From NCBI RefSeq assembly GCF_039697315.1, contig NZ_CP155619.1:3906001-3970000 (forward strand): a stretch of DNA of 64,000 nucleotides, in the 5' to 3' direction. Source of the DNA: Pseudomonas abietaniphila (GTDB lineage Bacteria; Pseudomonadota; Gammaproteobacteria; Pseudomonadales; Pseudomonadaceae). The notes under the pieces are model-generated. The model was not told the DNA's origin. It was given only the letters and a program-made list of their open reading frames with translations, and made no database searches. Of the stretch, positions 1 to 10,888 are shown in pieces (positions within the stretch are counted from its first letter, which is position 1; the number at the start of each line of letters is the position of its first letter). The translations under genes and the position numbers were made by a program.

Positions 1-507
1 TTGCTGCACCTCGTCGACATGGCGCCGCTGGATGAAAGCAGTGCGCCGGATGCAGCTGAGGTCATCGTCAATGAGTTGATCAAGTTCAGCCCTGCGCTGG
101 CGGATCGTGATCGCTGGCTGGTGCTGAACAAGTGCGATCAGATCCTCGAAGAAGAGCATGAAGAGCGCAAGCAGGAGATCATCGATCGCCTGGGTTGGAC
201 CGGCCCTGTCTACGTGATCTCGGCTATCGCCAAAGAAGGCACTGAGCAGCTGAGCCGCGACATCATGCGCTATCTGGAAGATCGTGCCGATCGTCTGGCG
301 AGCGACCCGGCGTACGCCGAAGAGCTGGCCGAACTGGATCAGCGTATCGAAGACGAAGCGCGTGCCCAGTTGCAGGCACTGGACGATCAGCGTGCCCTGC
401 GTCGCAGTGGTGTGAAGAGCGTGCATGACATCGGTGATGACGATGATTGGGATGAAGATGATGTGGACGATGAAGATGGTCCGGAAATCATTTACGTCCG
501 TGAGTGA
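1..507 (+). CDS. obgE: GTPase ObgE/CgtA, C-terminal part (5' end outside window)
   Basis: This is the C-terminal 168 residues of the Obg-family GTPase, a ribosome-associated GTPase that acts in late 50S assembly and the stringent response. The fragment begins inside the G domain at LHLVDMAP, just after the G3 region. It carries the G4 motif NKCD at fragment residues 43-46 and the G5 segment ISA near 73-75. The end is a highly acidic tail (about residues 145-162), as in gammaproteobacterial ObgE. Frame 1 is open from the first base, so the gene continues upstream. A strong hairpin terminator follows the TGA stop. The order obg-proB is the usual Pseudomonas arrangement. Confidence 0.95.
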   Translation: MLHLVDMAPLDESSAPDAAEVIVNELIKFSPALADRDRWLVLNKCDQILEEEHEERKQEIIDRLGWTGPVYVISAIAKEGTEQLSRDIMRYLEDRADRLASDPAYAEELAELDQRIEDEARAQLQALDDQRALRRSGVKSVHDIGDDDDWDEDDVDDEDGPEIIYVRE

Positions 508-525
508 TCGACTGAAGTAAACTAC

Positions 526-550
526 AACGCCGCTAAATTAGCGGCGTTTT
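526..550 (+). terminator. Intrinsic terminator after obgE
   Basis: A perfect stem, AACGCCGCTA pairing with TAGCGGCGTT around an AAT loop, is followed by a short T run. It lies 19 bases after the obgE stop and 42 bases before proB, so proB probably has its own promoter or depends on read-through. Confidence 0.85.
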
Positions 551-591
551 AGTATCTTGAATGTGTACCTCTGGCTTAAGGTTGAAAGATC

Positions 592-1710
592 ATGCGGAGC
601 AAGGTGACAGGTGCCCAGCGTTGGGTTGTGAAGATCGGAAGTGCGCTGCTGACGGCGGATGGCAAGGGTCTCGATCGCAACGCAATGGGTGTTTGGGTCG
701 AGCAGATGGTGGCGCTGCATGAGGCAGGCGTCGAACTGGTTCTGGTTTCTTCCGGCGCAGTGGCTGCCGGCATGAGTCGCCTGGGCTGGGCTGTACGACC
801 GAGTGCCATGCATGAGCTTCAAGCGGCGGCAGCGATTGGTCAGATGGGCTTGGTACAGGCCTGGGAATCCAGTTTTGCGGAGCACGATCGCCACACGGCG
901 CAGATTCTACTGACCCATGACGACCTGTCCGACCGCAAACGCTACCTGAACGCTCGCAGCACGTTGCGTACCCTTGTTGATCTCGGTGTGGTCCCGGTCA
1001 TCAACGAAAACGATACCGTCGTCACCGACGAAATCCGTTTCGGCGATAACGATACCCTGGCGGCGCTGGTGGCAAACCTCGTTGAGGCTGATCTGCTGGT
1101 CATCCTCACTGATCGCGACGGCATGTTCGATGCTGATCCGCGTAATAACCCTGAAGCCCAATTGATCTACGAAGCCCGTGCTGACGATCCGGCGCTGGAC
1201 GCTGTGGCGGGTGGCACCGGGGGTGCGTTGGGTCGTGGTGGTATGCAGACCAAGTTGCGTGCGGCACGCCTGGCAGCGCGTTCCGGCGCGCATACCGTCA
1301 TTGTGGGTGGTCGTATCGAGCGTGTGCTGGCGCGTCTTAAGGCGGGTGAGCGGCTGGGTACGTTGCTGTCGCCTGAGCGCGGCATGCTGGCGGCACGCAA
1401 GCAATGGCTGGCGGGGCACCTGCAGACGCGCGGCACACTCGTGCTGGACGACGGTGCGGTGAAGGCGCTGACCGAGAGCAACAAGAGCCTGTTGCCGGTC
1501 GGTGTGAAGCTGGTTCAGGGCAGCTTCCGTCGCGGCGAGATGGTGGTGTGTGTCGCGGCGAACGGTCGCGAAGTTGCGCGAGGTCTTAGCAACTACAGTG
1601 CACTTGAGGCGCAGAAAATCATTGGCCAGCCATCCGACGCCATCGTGAAGGAGTTGGGTTACATGGCTGAGCCTGAGTTGGTTCATCGCGACAACCTCAT
1701 CCTGGTCTGA
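592..1710 (+). CDS. proB: Glutamate 5-kinase
   Basis: The product, 372 residues, phosphorylates L-glutamate at the gamma-carboxyl as the first step of proline biosynthesis in the cytoplasm. The amino-acid-kinase domain (about 8-255) shows the ATP-binding start KIGSALLT, the SSGAVAAG segment and the glutamate-site [12 protein letters not shown]-terminal PUA domain (about 275-355) gives the long form typical of Pseudomonas and E. coli. The ATG is preceded by AAGG about ten bases upstream. The next gene is a secreted CreA-like protein 40 bases downstream. Feedback inhibition by proline is known for the family and is not visible in the sequence. Confidence 0.96.
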   Translation: MRSKVTGAQRWVVKIGSALLTADGKGLDRNAMGVWVEQMVALHEAGVELVLVSSGAVAAGMSRLGWAVRPSAMHELQAAAAIGQMGLVQAWESSFAEHDRHTAQILLTHDDLSDRKRYLNARSTLRTLVDLGVVPVINENDTVVTDEIRFGDNDTLAALVANLVEADLLVILTDRDGMFDADPRNNPEAQLIYEARADDPALDAVAGGTGGALGRGGMQTKLRAARLAARSGAHTVIVGGRIERVLARLKAGERLGTLLSPERGMLAARKQWLAGHLQTRGTLVLDDGAVKALTESNKSLLPVGVKLVQGSFRRGEMVVCVAANGREVARGLSNYSALEAQKIIGQPSDAIVKELGYMAEPELVHRDNLILV

Positions 1711-1750
1711 CGTCAGGCGGGGTCGGTTTTTTTCTTATAAGGAAGCACAC

Positions 1751-2227
1751 ATGCGCGTTCTGAAAGGAATTCTGGGTGCGGCGTTGATGCTGCCCCTGCT
1801 GGTTTCGGCTGAAGAGATCGGCCAGGTGTCGACGGTATTCAAATTCGTCGGTCCCAATGACCGGATCGTCGTTGAGGCGTTCGATGATCCCAAGGTGGAC
1901 GGCGTTACCTGCTACCTGTCGCGGGCCAAGACCGGTGGCGTGAAGGGTGGGCTGGGTCTGGCTGAGGATCGTGCCGAGGCGTCCATTGCGTGCCGTCAGG
2001 TGGGGCCGATCCACTTCAAGGAGCAGTTGAAGGACGGCGATGAAGTGTTCAAGGAGCGAACTTCGTTGGTGTTCAAGACCATGCAGGTGGTTCGCTTCCT
2101 GGACAAGAAGCGCAATACGCTGGTGTATCTGGTCTACAGCGATCGCGTCATCGAAGGCAGTCCGCAGAATGCGGTAACAGCTATCCCGATTCTGCCGTGG
2201 GCGCCAGCACCTTCTCCTGGTCCTTGA
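1751..2227 (+). CDS. CreA family periplasmic protein
   Basis: This 158-residue protein matches the CreA family, a conserved exported protein of unknown function. A signal peptide is clear ([20 protein letters not shown], cleavage before EEIGQV). The mature part has the family features [10 protein letters not shown], a [12 protein letters not shown] segment and a second Cys in the IACRQVGP segment, which could form a disulfide. The start is supported by AAGGA eight bases upstream of the ATG. It lies between proB and the convergent rpsT, separated from rpsT by a bidirectional terminator. No catalytic motif is recognisable. Confidence 0.88.
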   Translation: MRVLKGILGAALMLPLLVSAEEIGQVSTVFKFVGPNDRIVVEAFDDPKVDGVTCYLSRAKTGGVKGGLGLAEDRAEASIACRQVGPIHFKEQLKDGDEVFKERTSLVFKTMQVVRFLDKKRNTLVYLVYSDRVIEGSPQNAVTAIPILPWAPAPSPGP

Positions 2228-2364
2228 TGGGGTGTTGTTGTGGAAGGGGTCGGCTTGGAATCGTTACGCTGATCCCCTTCGGGCATTTCCTGAGCAGGTG
2301 TGCTTATGCATTTGCTGCATCGTGCCATGGCCTGATGGATCGCAATGGCAGGAATCGCAGGCAA

Positions 2365-2393
2365 TAAAAAACCGACCCTGGGGTCGGTTTTTT
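2365..2393. terminator. Bidirectional terminator between creA-like gene and rpsT
   Basis: The hairpin AACCGACC/GGTCGGTT has an A run on its left and a T run on its right, so it can terminate transcripts from both convergent genes. It sits 14 bases beyond the rpsT stop on the minus strand. Confidence 0.88.
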
Positions 2394-2407
2394 AACAAGC
2401 GGGTCGC

Positions 2408-2686
2408 TTAGGCAGCAGCAGCAAGGTTCAGAGCCTTGATGTGGCCATTCAGGCGGCCTTTATGGCGAGCAGCTTTGTTCTTGTGGATGATGCCTTTATC
2501 GGCCATACGGTCGATAACTGGCACGGCCAGAACATAAGCAGCTTGCGCTTTTTCAGCGTCTTTTGCGTCGATGGCTTTCACTACGTTCTTGATGTAGGTA
2601 CGAACCATGGAACGCAGGCTGGCGTTGTGGCTGCGACGCTTCTCAGCCTGTTTTGCACGTTTTTTGGCGGAAGGTGAGTTGGCCAC
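2408..2686 (-). CDS. rpsT: 30S ribosomal protein S20
   Basis: The 92-residue basic protein begins [18 protein letters not shown] and ends in an Ala-rich tail, diagnostic of S20, which binds 16S rRNA in the body of the small subunit. The start codon is GTG, with GAGGAG eight bases upstream. A non-AUG start is also found in E. coli rpsT (UUG), where it takes part in translational autoregulation; the same is possible here but is inference. It is a single-gene unit, with a good sigma-70 promoter upstream and a bidirectional terminator downstream, divergent from murJ. Confidence 0.97.
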   Translation of the reverse strand: MANSPSAKKRAKQAEKRRSHNASLRSMVRTYIKNVVKAIDAKDAEKAQAAYVLAVPVIDRMADKGIIHKNKAARHKGRLNGHIKALNLAAAA

Positions 2687-2736
2687 CGTCGAGCTCCTCG
2701 AAAGACTTGGGAAATAGCTAACAAAATAGGCCGCGA

Positions 2737-2765
2737 ATCATGCCGATGAGTTTGACGCTTGTCAA
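2737..2765 (-). promoter_or_regulatory. Sigma-70 promoter of rpsT
   Basis: On the minus strand a perfect -35 box TTGACA (2765-2760) is followed, after 17 bases, by CATGAT (2742-2737, four of six matches to TATAAT). The promoter is 51 bases upstream of the rpsT start. The -35 box is embedded in a dyad of form TTGAC-N4-GTCAA (2752-2765). Confidence 0.7.
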
Positions 2766-2936
2766 GGGCAGTTGATGCGTTCCGCTGAGTGGTCGCTGTG
2801 TGATGCCGAGGTTATTTCATTCCGGCGTGCGACCTGTAAACTCGCGGGTTTTGGCTCTGAGCTGTTTTGCGGCGCGGAGTATCGCATAAATGGATCGCGC
2901 TTTGGCGCTTCCTTTGGTCGGGCGCACAAACTTTAG

Positions 2937-4481
2937 ATGAACCTACTTAAATCGCTTGCCGCCGTCAGCTCTATCACCATGCTTTCGCGGGTCCTGGGTT
3001 TTATCCGTGACACCATCATCGCCCGCGCATTTGGCGCCGGAATGGCAACGGATGCCTTCTTCATTGCATTCAAACTGCCCAACCTGTTGCGACGAATCTT
3101 CGCAGAAGGCGCATTTTCTCAGGCCTTCGTGCCGATCCTTGCCGAGTATAAAAGCCAGCAAGGGGAGGAGGCGACCCGCACCTTTGTCGCTTATGTCACC
3201 GGCCTGCTGACGCTGGCGTTGGCGCTGGTCACTGTCCTGGGCATCCTTTTCGCGCCGTGGGTGATCTGGGCCACGGCCCCGGGCTTCGCCGATACGCCGG
3301 AAAAATTCCAGCTGACCTCCGACCTGCTACGGGTGACCTTTCCTTATATATTGCTGATTTCGCTGTCCTCGCTGGCCGGCGCCATCCTCAATACCTGGAA
3401 CCGTTTCTCCGTGCCGGCCTTCGTGCCGACGCTGCTTAACCTCGCGATGATCTTTTTCGCGCTGTTTCTCACGCCTTATTTCCACCCGCCCGTCATGGCG
3501 CTGGGTTGGGCCGTGCTGGCAGGCGGGCTGCTTCAATTGCTGTATCAACTGCCGCACCTGAAGAAGATCGGCATGCTGGTGCTGCCACGTCTGAATCTGC
3601 GGGACACCGGCGTCTGGCGCGTGATGAGGCAGATGCTGCCCGCCATGCTGGGCGTGTCGGTCAGTCAGATTTCCCTGATCATCAACACGATATTTGCTTC
3701 TTTTCTGGCGGCGGGCTCGGTGTCGTGGATGTACTACGCCGATCGGTTGATGGAACTGCCGTCGGGCGTACTCGGTGTCGCACTGGGGACGATCCTGCTG
3801 CCGATCCTGTCGAAAACCTACGCCAGCAAGGATCGACAAGAATACTCGCGGATTCTCGACTGGGGCCTGCGTCTCTGCTTTGTGCTGGTCCTGCCCTGCA
3901 CATTGGCGCTCGGACTGCTGTCGGAGCCGCTGACAGTTTCTCTGTTTCAGTACGGCAAGTTCGATGCGAACGACGCCGTCAAGACTCAGGGCGCGTTGGT
4001 CGGCTATGCGGTGGGGTTATTGGGCATTATTGTCATCAAGGTGCTGGCGCCTGGCTTCTATGCGCAACAAAATATACGCACCCCGGTGAAAATCGCGGTG
4101 TTCACCCTCGTCGTGACTCAGCTGTTCAACGTGCTGTTCGTCTACGTCGTGCATCTGGCGCATGTGGGGCTGGCGCTGGCGATCAGCATGGGCGCCTGTC
4201 TGAATGCGCTGCTCCTGTTCTGGCAACTGCGCAAACAGGATCTTTATCAGCCGCAACCCGGCTGGCCGGTGTTTCTCATCAAGTTGCTGGTGTCTGTGGC
4301 GGTCATGTCGGGGGTGCTGTTGGGCCTGATGTATGTCATGCCGGCCTGGTCCGACGGTCAGATGCTTGAGCGCTTCATCAGACTCGGTGGTCTGGTGGCC
4401 GCGGGTGTGGTGACGTATTTCGGCATGTTGCTGTTGCTGGGTTTCCGCCTGAAGGATTTCGCTCGCAAGGCGATCATGTAG
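2937..4481 (+). CDS. murJ: Lipid II flippase MurJ (MviN)
   Basis: The 514-residue polytopic inner-membrane protein belongs to the MOP superfamily and flips lipid II to the periplasmic face for peptidoglycan synthesis. The N-terminal signature [39 protein letters not shown] segment is unmistakable (positions 1-36, with the conserved Arg residues at 18, 24 and 30), and [18 protein letters not shown] sequence follows at about 52-64. About fourteen hydrophobic segments are visible and the length is normal. It is divergent from rpsT and precedes ribF by 118 bases. Confidence 0.96.
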   Translation: MNLLKSLAAVSSITMLSRVLGFIRDTIIARAFGAGMATDAFFIAFKLPNLLRRIFAEGAFSQAFVPILAEYKSQQGEEATRTFVAYVTGLLTLALALVTVLGILFAPWVIWATAPGFADTPEKFQLTSDLLRVTFPYILLISLSSLAGAILNTWNRFSVPAFVPTLLNLAMIFFALFLTPYFHPPVMALGWAVLAGGLLQLLYQLPHLKKIGMLVLPRLNLRDTGVWRVMRQMLPAMLGVSVSQISLIINTIFASFLAAGSVSWMYYADRLMELPSGVLGVALGTILLPILSKTYASKDRQEYSRILDWGLRLCFVLVLPCTLALGLLSEPLTVSLFQYGKFDANDAVKTQGALVGYAVGLLGIIVIKVLAPGFYAQQNIRTPVKIAVFTLVVTQLFNVLFVYVVHLAHVGLALAISMGACLNALLLFWQLRKQDLYQPQPGWPVFLIKLLVSVAVMSGVLLGLMYVMPAWSDGQMLERFIRLGGLVAAGVVTYFGMLLLLGFRLKDFARKAIM

Positions 4482-4561
4482 GATCAGTCGTCGGTTTTTG
4501 CCGGTTAACGCCGATTGTTGCGCTTTGCCTCACTGTGTCGCCTGTCGTTGACGGCGGTGTG

Positions 4562-4571
4562 TGGTTATAAT
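4562..4571 (+). promoter_or_regulatory. Probable -10 promoter element for the ribF-ileS-lspA-fkpB unit
   Basis: A perfect TATAAT lies at 4566-4571, with TG four bases upstream of it. A TTGACG at 4548-4553 is only 12 bases away, too close to be the matching -35, so the -35 is weak or the promoter relies on the extended -10. Transcription would start near 4578, leaving a leader of about 20 bases before the chosen ribF ATG at 4600. This argues against upstream starts. Confidence 0.5.
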
Positions 4572-4599
4572 CGGCCACTTTATGAGCAAGAAGCGCGTT

Positions 4600-5535
4600 A
4601 TGCAGCTGGTTCGAGGCCTTCAAAATCTGCGCCCCCAGCATCGGGGCTGCGTCGCCACCATTGGCAATTTCGACGGTGTTCACCGTGGTCACCAGGCTAT
4701 CCTGGCGCGACTGCGTGAGCGTGCCGTTGAGCTGGGCCTGCCCAGTTGCGTGGTGATTTTCGAACCGCAGCCGCGCGAGTTCTTTGCCCCCGAGACCGCT
4801 CCGCCCCGGCTTGCACGTCTGCGCGACAAGCTTGATCTGCTGGCCGCCGAAGGGATTGACCTGGTGCTCTGCCTGGCGTTTAACCAGCGTCTGAGCAAGC
4901 TGAGCGCCGCGGAGTTCGTCGACACCGTGTTGATCGACGGGCTTGGCGTCAAGCACCTTGAGGTCGGTGACGACTTCCGATTCGGATGTGACCGGATTGG
5001 CGACTTTGACTTTCTTCAAAAGGTCGGCGCAGAAAAAGGATTCTCGGTAGAAGCCGCGCAGACCGTCGAGATCGACGGCGTACGCGTCAGCAGCACCAAG
5101 GTGCGCGATGCCCTGGCCAACGGTGACTTTGCGCTGGCCGAGCTCTTGCTGGGGCGGCCGTTCGCGATTTCCGGGCGTGTTCTGCATGGCCAGAAGCTGG
5201 CCCGTCAGCTGGGTACGCCCACCGCCAACGTGCAACTCAAACGTCGTCGCGTGCCATTGACCGGTGTCTATCTGGTCAGTGCCGAGATCGACGGCAAGGT
5301 CTGGCCAGGCGTCGCCAACATCGGCGTACGACCGACCGTGGCGGGCGATGGACGTCCGCACCTTGAGATTCACCTTCTGGATTTTGCCGGCGATATCTAT
5401 GGCCGGCGTTTGACGGTGGTATTCCACCAAAAGCTGCGTGATGAGCAGCGTTTCGCCTCTCTGGAGGCGCTTAAGACGGCGATCGATGCGGATGTCGCTG
5501 CCGCCCGTGCCCATTGGGGCATGGTCAACCGCTAA
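4600..5535 (+). CDS. ribF: Bifunctional riboflavin kinase / FAD synthetase
   Basis: The 311-residue enzyme converts riboflavin to FMN and then FAD. The N-terminal FMN-adenylyltransferase domain has [12 protein letters not shown] (about 21-32). The C-terminal flavokinase domain shows GTPTANV and the segment [11 protein letters not shown]. The open frame extends upstream to a GTG at 4561 and an ATG at 4582. I place the start at 4600 because [12 protein letters not shown] is the usual Pseudomonas N terminus and because the TATAAT at 4566 would leave almost no leader for the earlier codons. ileS follows 13 bases after the stop, so the genes are probably cotranscribed. Confidence 0.94.
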   Translation: MQLVRGLQNLRPQHRGCVATIGNFDGVHRGHQAILARLRERAVELGLPSCVVIFEPQPREFFAPETAPPRLARLRDKLDLLAAEGIDLVLCLAFNQRLSKLSAAEFVDTVLIDGLGVKHLEVGDDFRFGCDRIGDFDFLQKVGAEKGFSVEAAQTVEIDGVRVSSTKVRDALANGDFALAELLLGRPFAISGRVLHGQKLARQLGTPTANVQLKRRRVPLTGVYLVSAEIDGKVWPGVANIGVRPTVAGDGRPHLEIHLLDFAGDIYGRRLTVVFHQKLRDEQRFASLEALKTAIDADVAAARAHWGMVNR

Positions 5536-5548
5536 CTTAGAGCCTGAA

Positions 5549-8380
5549 ATGACCGACTACAAAGCCACGCTTAATCTTCCGGACACCGCCTTCCCGATGA
5601 AGGCCGGCCTGCCCCAGCGCGAGCCGCAAACTCTGCAGCGCTGGGACAGCATTGGCCTGTACCAGAAGCTGCGCGAAATTGGCAAGGATCGTCCAAAGTT
5701 CGTCCTGCACGACGGTCCTCCGTACGCCAACGGCAATATTCACATCGGTCATGCGGTCAACAAGATTCTCAAGGACATGATCGTCCGTTCGAAGACCCTG
5801 TCGGGCTTCGACGCGCCTTATGTTCCTGGCTGGGACTGCCACGGTCTGCCGATCGAGCACAAAGTCGAGGTCACCCACGGCAAGAACCTGCCTGCGGACA
5901 AGACTCGTGAGCTGTGCCGGGCCTATGCGGCCGAGCAAATCGAAGGCCAGAAAGCCGAATTCATTCGTCTGGGCGTGCTGGGCGACTGGGCCAATCCGTA
6001 CCGGACCATGGACTTCGCCAACGAAGCCGGAGAAATTCGCGCGCTGGCGGAAATGGTCAAGAACGGTTTCGTGTTCAAAGGCCTGAAGCCGGTCAACTGG
6101 TGTTTCGATTGCGGCTCGGCGCTGGCTGAAGCGGAAGTCGAGTACCAGGACAAGAAGTCGTCGACCATTGACGTCGCATTCCCGGTGGCTGACGCCGACA
6201 AACTGGCCGCAGCCTTTGGCCTGTCGAGCCTGAGCAAGCCTGCCGCGATCGTGATCTGGACCACCACCCCGTGGACCATCCCGGCGAACCAGGCGCTCAA
6301 CGTTCACCCGGAATTCAACTACGCGCTGGTGGACACTGGCGACCGGCTGCTGGTCCTCGCCGAAGAGCTGGTCGAGGCATGCCTCAAGCGCTGGAACCTC
6401 GAAGGTTCGGTGCTGGCTACCGCGCCGGGTTCGGCGCTTGAGCGGGTCAACTTCCGTCACCCGTTCTACGACCGTCTGTCGCCGGTCTATCTGGCCGAGT
6501 ACGTCGAGCTGGGCGCCGGTACGGGCGTGGTTCACTCCGCGCCGGCCTATGGCGAAGACGACTTCGTGACCTGCAAGCGCTATGGCATGGTCAACGACGA
6601 CATCCTGACCCCGGTTCAGAGCAACGGCGTGTACGCCCAGTCGCTGGAGTTCTTTGGCGGCCAGTTCATCTGGAAAGCCAACCCGGCCATCGTCGACAAG
6701 CTGCAGGAAGTCGGTGCGCTGCTGCACACCGAAACCATCACCCACAGCTACATGCACTGCTGGCGTCACAAGACGCCGCTGATCTACCGCGCCACGGCGC
6801 AGTGGTTCGTGGGCATGGACAAGCAGCCAACCGCTGGCGATACCCTGCGCAACCGCGCGGTCAAAGCCATTGAAGACACCAAATTCGTACCGTCCTGGGG
6901 CCAGGCGCGTCTGCACTCGATGATCGCCAACCGTCCCGACTGGTGCATCTCCCGTCAGCGTAACTGGGGCGTGCCGATCCCGTTCTTCCTGAACAAGGAA
7001 AGCGGTGAGCTGCACCCACGCACCGTCGAGCTGATGGAAGAAGTTGCACTGCGCGTCGAGAAAGAAGGCATCGAAGCCTGGTTCAAGATGGACGCGGCCG
7101 AACTATTGGGCGACGAAGCGCCGCAGTACGACAAGATCTCCGACACGCTGGACGTCTGGTTCGACTCGGGCACCACGCATTGGCACGTGCTGCGCGGCTC
7201 TCACCCGATGGGCCATGAAACCGGTCCGCGCGCCGACCTGTATCTGGAAGGCTCCGACCAGCACCGTGGCTGGTTCCACTCCTCGCTGCTGACCGGCTGC
7301 GCGATCGATAATCACGCGCCGTACCGCGAACTGCTCACCCACGGCTTCACCGTGGACGAGAACGGCCGCAAGATGTCCAAGTCGCTGGGCAACGTCATCG
7401 CGCCGCAAAAGGTCAACGACACCCTGGGCGCCGACATCATGCGTCTGTGGGTTTCGGCCACCGATTACTCGGGCGAGATGGCCGTTTCGGAAACCATCCT
7501 GCAGCGCAGCGCCGATGCTTATCGCCGTATCCGTAACACCGCGCGCTTCCTGCTTTCCAACCTGAGCGGCTTTAACCCGGCCACCGACATCCTGCCCGCT
7601 GATGAGATGCTGGCACTGGACCGTTGGGCCGTGGATCGCGCACTGTTGCTGCAGCGCGAGCTGGAAGAGCATTACGGCGAGTACCGCTTCTGGAACGTCT
7701 ACTCCAAAGTGCACAACTTCTGCGTGCAGGAGCTGGGCGGTTTCTACCTGGACATCATCAAGGATCGCCAGTACACCACGGGCGCCAACAGCAAGGCACG
7801 CCGTTCCTGTCAGACCGCATTGTTCCACATCTCCGAAGCGCTGGTTCGCTGGATCGCGCCGATCCTGGCGTTCACGGCCGACGAGCTGTGGCAGTACATG
7901 CCAGGCGAGCGTAACGAGTCGGTGATGCTCAATACCTGGTACGAAGGCCTGAGCGAACTGCCGGAAGGCTTCGAGCTCGACCGCGCCTATTGGGAGCGGA
8001 TCATGGCGGTCAAGACCGCCGTCAACAAGGAACTGGAGAACCAGCGTGCGGCGAAAGCCATCGGTGGCAACCTGCAGGCCGAAGTGACGCTCTACGCCGA
8101 AGACGATCTGACCGGCGACCTGAACAAGCTCGGCGATGAGCTCCGTTTCGTACTGATCACGTCCAAAGCCGGTCTGGCACCCTTCGCCAGTGCGCCTGCC
8201 GACGCTGTGGTCACCGAAGTCGCGGGCCTGAAGCTGAAAGTGGTCAAGTCCGGCTACACCAAGTGCGCACGTTGCTGGCACTTCCGTGAAGACGTCGGCG
8301 TGCACGCCGAGCATCCGGAAATCTGCGGTCGTTGTGTCGACAACATCAGCGGCGCGGGCGAGGTTCGTCACTATGCCTAA
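5549..8380 (+). CDS. ileS: Isoleucyl-tRNA synthetase
   Basis: The 943-residue class I synthetase charges tRNA-Ile. It carries the HIGH signature (HIGH, residues 65-68), the KMSKS loop (608-612), the CP1 editing domain between them (including [11 protein letters not shown]) and a C-terminal zinc finger, CARCWHF followed by CGRC, near residues 905-925. The frame is open further upstream inside ribF, but [13 protein letters not shown] is the normal N terminus and begins just after the ribF stop. The 3' end overlaps lspA by eight bases. This is the single-zinc bacterial type, presumably mupirocin-sensitive (inference from family type). Confidence 0.97.
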   Translation: MTDYKATLNLPDTAFPMKAGLPQREPQTLQRWDSIGLYQKLREIGKDRPKFVLHDGPPYANGNIHIGHAVNKILKDMIVRSKTLSGFDAPYVPGWDCHGLPIEHKVEVTHGKNLPADKTRELCRAYAAEQIEGQKAEFIRLGVLGDWANPYRTMDFANEAGEIRALAEMVKNGFVFKGLKPVNWCFDCGSALAEAEVEYQDKKSSTIDVAFPVADADKLAAAFGLSSLSKPAAIVIWTTTPWTIPANQALNVHPEFNYALVDTGDRLLVLAEELVEACLKRWNLEGSVLATAPGSALERVNFRHPFYDRLSPVYLAEYVELGAGTGVVHSAPAYGEDDFVTCKRYGMVNDDILTPVQSNGVYAQSLEFFGGQFIWKANPAIVDKLQEVGALLHTETITHSYMHCWRHKTPLIYRATAQWFVGMDKQPTAGDTLRNRAVKAIEDTKFVPSWGQARLHSMIANRPDWCISRQRNWGVPIPFFLNKESGELHPRTVELMEEVALRVEKEGIEAWFKMDAAELLGDEAPQYDKISDTLDVWFDSGTTHWHVLRGSHPMGHETGPRADLYLEGSDQHRGWFHSSLLTGCAIDNHAPYRELLTHGFTVDENGRKMSKSLGNVIAPQKVNDTLGADIMRLWVSATDYSGEMAVSETILQRSADAYRRIRNTARFLLSNLSGFNPATDILPADEMLALDRWAVDRALLLQRELEEHYGEYRFWNVYSKVHNFCVQELGGFYLDIIKDRQYTTGANSKARRSCQTALFHISEALVRWIAPILAFTADELWQYMPGERNESVMLNTWYEGLSELPEGFELDRAYWERIMAVKTAVNKELENQRAAKAIGGNLQAEVTLYAEDDLTGDLNKLGDELRFVLITSKAGLAPFASAPADAVVTEVAGLKLKVVKSGYTKCARCWHFREDVGVHAEHPEICGRCVDNISGAGEVRHYA

Positions 8381-8888
8381 TGCGTCGGCTGGCCGTATGG
8401 GCCGTCTTGGCTGGCTGTGGTTGAGCGTGCTGGTCGTGGTCATTGACCAGGCCAGCAAGTTCTACTTCGAGAACGCGTTGAGCCTGTATCAACAGATCGT
8501 GGTCATCCCCAGCTACTTCAGCTGGACGCTGGCTTACAACACCGGGGCAGCGTTCAGCTTCCTGGCTGACAGCTCCGGCTGGCAGCGCTGGCTGTTTGCG
8601 CTGATTGCCGTGGTGGTCAGTGCGGTGCTGGTGATCTGGCTCAAGCGCCTGGGGCGTAACGAGACCTGGTTGGCGATCGCTCTGGCACTTGTGCTGGGCG
8701 GCGCGCTGGGTAATCTCTACGACCGCATCGCGATTGGCCACGTCATCGACTTTATCCTGGTGCACTGGGACACTCGCTGGTACTTCCCGGCGTTCAATTT
8801 TGCCGACAGTGCGATCACTGTAGGCGCGATCATGCTTGCGCTGGATATGTTCAAGAGCAAGAAAACCGGAGAACCCGTTCATGACTGA
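8373..8888 (+). CDS. lspA: Prolipoprotein signal peptidase (signal peptidase II)
   Basis: This 171-residue inner-membrane aspartyl protease removes signal peptides from diacylglyceryl-modified prolipoproteins. Four transmembrane segments are visible, and the catalytic aspartates are in NLYDRI (Asp117) and FADSAI (Asp145). The conserved [14 protein letters not shown] and FNFADS blocks are present. The ATG at 8373 overlaps the end of ileS by eight bases and suggests translational coupling; an alternative ATG lies at 8397. The 3' end overlaps fkpB by eight bases. bamD and other lipoproteins in this window would be substrates. Confidence 0.96.
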   Translation: MPNASAGRMGRLGWLWLSVLVVVIDQASKFYFENALSLYQQIVVIPSYFSWTLAYNTGAAFSFLADSSGWQRWLFALIAVVVSAVLVIWLKRLGRNETWLAIALALVLGGALGNLYDRIAIGHVIDFILVHWDTRWYFPAFNFADSAITVGAIMLALDMFKSKKTGEPVHD

Positions 8889-9348
8889 ACAGTCGATGAC
8901 CGAACACGCTACACAGGAAACACGTATCGGTCAGAACACGGAAGTCACCCTGCATTTCGCGTTGCATCTGGAGAACGGCGACACCGTCGACAGCACGTTC
9001 GATAAAACCCCGGCGACCTTCAAGGTCGGCGACGGCAGTTTGTTGCCAGGTTTTGAAGCGCTGATTTTCGGCTTCAAGGCAGGCGACAAGCGCACCCTCC
9101 AGGTACCGCCGGAAAATGCGTTTGGTCAGCCCAACCCGCAGAACGTGCAGATCATGCCGCGCTCGCAGTTCCAGAATATGGAGCTGGCTGAGGGCCTGCT
9201 GGTGATCTTCAACGATGCGGCCAATACTGAGCTGCCAGGTGTGGTGAAAGCGTTTGACGACGATCAGGTGACCGTCGATTTCAACCACCCGTTGTCCGGC
9301 AAAACGTTGACCTTCGAAGTGGAAATCTTCGAGGTGAAGGCGCTCTGA
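8881..9348 (+). CDS. fkpB: FKBP-type peptidyl-prolyl cis-trans isomerase, FkpB/SlpA type
   Basis: The 155-residue protein is a cytoplasmic SlyD-like prolyl isomerase. It has the FKBP core split by an insert-in-flap region: [19 protein letters not shown] near the N terminus, [13 protein letters not shown], then [19 protein letters not shown], and a C-terminal [18 protein letters not shown]. The ATG at 8881 overlaps the lspA stop. A second ATG at 8896 ([10 protein letters not shown]) is an equally possible start. No His-rich tail is present, which distinguishes it from SlyD. A strong terminator follows. Confidence 0.92.
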   Translation: MTEQSMTEHATQETRIGQNTEVTLHFALHLENGDTVDSTFDKTPATFKVGDGSLLPGFEALIFGFKAGDKRTLQVPPENAFGQPNPQNVQIMPRSQFQNMELAEGLLVIFNDAANTELPGVVKAFDDDQVTVDFNHPLSGKTLTFEVEIFEVKAL

Positions 9349-9365
9349 TCAGTCAGATCGCCTGT

Positions 9366-9398
9366 GGCCCCGACATGGCTCGGGGCCTTTTCGTTTTT
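9366..9398 (+). terminator. Intrinsic terminator after fkpB
   Basis: A perfect eight-base stem, GGCCCCGA/TCGGGGCC, is followed by TTTTCGTTTTT. It separates the ribF-ileS-lspA-fkpB unit from ispH, which begins 33 bases later. ispH may be expressed partly by read-through. Confidence 0.9.
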
Positions 9399-9430
9399 AT
9401 GTTTCATTGCGCGTAGATACGAGGCACATC

Positions 9431-10378
9431 ATGCAAATCAAACTCGCCAACCCACGTGGCTTCTGTGCCGGGGTGGACCGTGCGATCGAAATCGTCAATC
9501 GCGCGCTGGAAGTGTTTGGCCCGCCGATCTACGTGCGCCATGAAGTGGTTCATAACAAATTTGTCGTCGAAGACCTGCGCAGTCGCGGTGCGATCTTCGT
9601 CGAAGAACTGGATCAGGTGCCCGACGACGTCATCGTCATCTTCAGTGCTCACGGCGTTTCCCAAGCAGTGCGTACCGAAGCCGCGGGTCGCGGTTTGAAG
9701 GTGTTCGACGCGACCTGCCCGCTGGTGACCAAGGTCCATATCGAAGTTGCGCGTTACAGCCGCGACGGGCGCGAATGCATCCTGATCGGCCATGAGGGCC
9801 ATCCGGAAGTCGAAGGCACGATGGGCCAGTACGACGGCAGCAATGGCGGCGCCATCTATCTGGTCGAAGACGAGGAGGACGTCGCCAGGTTGCAGGTTCA
9901 GAACCCGGAAAAACTGGCGTTCGTGACGCAGACGACCTTGTCCATGGACGACACCAGCCGGGTGATCGACGCCTTGCGTTCGCGCTTCCCTGCCATCGGT
10001 GGGCCTCGCAAGGACGACATCTGCTACGCGACCCAAAACCGTCAGGACGCCGTCAAGCAACTGGCCGACGAGTGCGATGTGGTGCTGGTCGTGGGCAGCC
10101 CGAACAGCTCGAACTCCAATCGTCTGCGTGAGTTGGCTGAGCGCATGGCGACGCCGGCCTATCTGATCGACGGCGCCGAAGACATGCAGCGCAGCTGGTT
10201 CGACGGTGTCGAGCGAATTGGCATCACTGCGGGTGCTTCGGCGCCGGAAGTCCTGGTTCGGGGCGTGATTCAGCAGTTGCAGGCGTGGGGCGCTATCGGC
10301 GCCGACGAGCTGGCGGGTCGGGAAGAAAACATCACCTTTTCGATGCCCAAGGAACTGCGCGTCAAGCAGGTTGAATAA
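9431..10378 (+). CDS. ispH: 4-hydroxy-3-methylbut-2-enyl diphosphate reductase
   Basis: The 315-residue iron-sulfur enzyme performs the last step of the MEP pathway, giving IPP and DMAPP. The three cluster-ligand cysteines are visible: FCAGV (Cys12), [11 protein letters not shown] (Cys96) and [10 protein letters not shown] (about Cys198). Conserved substrate histidines lie in RHEVVHNKF and FSAHGVS. The frame is open further upstream (GTG near 9407), but the ATG at 9431 has GAGG about nine bases upstream and gives the family N terminus [15 protein letters not shown]. It is convergent with the fimT-like gene, the two stops being only six bases apart. Confidence 0.97.
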   Translation: MQIKLANPRGFCAGVDRAIEIVNRALEVFGPPIYVRHEVVHNKFVVEDLRSRGAIFVEELDQVPDDVIVIFSAHGVSQAVRTEAAGRGLKVFDATCPLVTKVHIEVARYSRDGRECILIGHEGHPEVEGTMGQYDGSNGGAIYLVEDEEDVARLQVQNPEKLAFVTQTTLSMDDTSRVIDALRSRFPAIGGPRKDDICYATQNRQDAVKQLADECDVVLVVGSPNSSNSNRLRELAERMATPAYLIDGAEDMQRSWFDGVERIGITAGASAPEVLVRGVIQQLQAWGAIGADELAGREENITFSMPKELRVKQVE

Positions 10379-10384
10379 ACCGTC

Positions 10385-10888
10385 TCACGCGCACGGTTCC
10401 GTGCCGAAGCCTTCGCTTCGAAGGCTGACGCGTCCCGTGACCGCGATGGCGACTTGAGCGTGGCTGGCGGGTGAGTCCTTGAGGCACACCGCCAGCGTCC
10501 CGTTGCCGTTGTTGATCAGCCGTTTCGTGCTGTCGAAACCGACGCGCGCCGCGACTCGGGTATTGCCCACCACCCTGATGTTTCGATGGCCGCTGCGTTC
10601 GGCGAGGATCAGCTCATCGTCGTCTCGAAACTGATTTCGGTTGGCATCGACGAAGACATTCCATCCTTGACTCCATCCGCCCTCAAGGGCCTGCATGATC
10701 ACCGGCTGACCTCTCAAGATGGCTTCTACGCGCGCCAGTCTCAGGCCGCTGATCAATTGCTGGGCAGTGTCCTGACGGCGCTGTGAATCAATCAAGGCGC
10801 CAAACGCCGGCACTGCCAACGCCGCGACGACTCCGATCAATACCAAGCCCGCCAGCAGCTCAATGAGTGTCAATCCTTGCTGCCTCAC
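10385..10888 (-). CDS. GspH/FimT family minor pilin
   Basis: This 167-residue prepilin has a very short leader MRQQG followed by LTLIELLAGLVLIG, the class III signal processed by PilD, then a GspH/FimT-type beta domain with Cys residues near the C terminus (AVCLKD and EPCA). I choose the GTG at 10888 because AGGGAG lies about seven bases upstream; an in-frame ATG at 10945 would add 19 residues of unlikely leader. It is divergent from a plus-strand pilV-like gene and convergent with ispH. In PAO1 (from memory) fimT sits beside fimU; here it is about 9 kb away, at the other edge of the cluster. Confidence 0.82.
   Translation of the reverse strand: MRQQGLTLIELLAGLVLIGVVAALAVPAFGALIDSQRRQDTAQQLISGLRLARVEAILRGQPVIMQALEGGWSQGWNVFVDANRNQFRDDDELILAERSGHRNIRVVGNTRVAARVGFDSTKRLINNGNGTLAVCLKDSPASHAQVAIAVTGRVSLRSEGFGTEPCA

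Noticed and set aside
4548..4571. TTGACG plus TATAAT as a full sigma-70 promoter
   Set aside because: The spacer is only 12 bases, outside the 15-19 range; only the -10 element was kept.
5537..8458. Long minus-strand open frames opposite ileS and lspA
   Set aside because: They are antisense shadows of ileS, whose HIGH, KMSKS and zinc motifs show the true coding strand.
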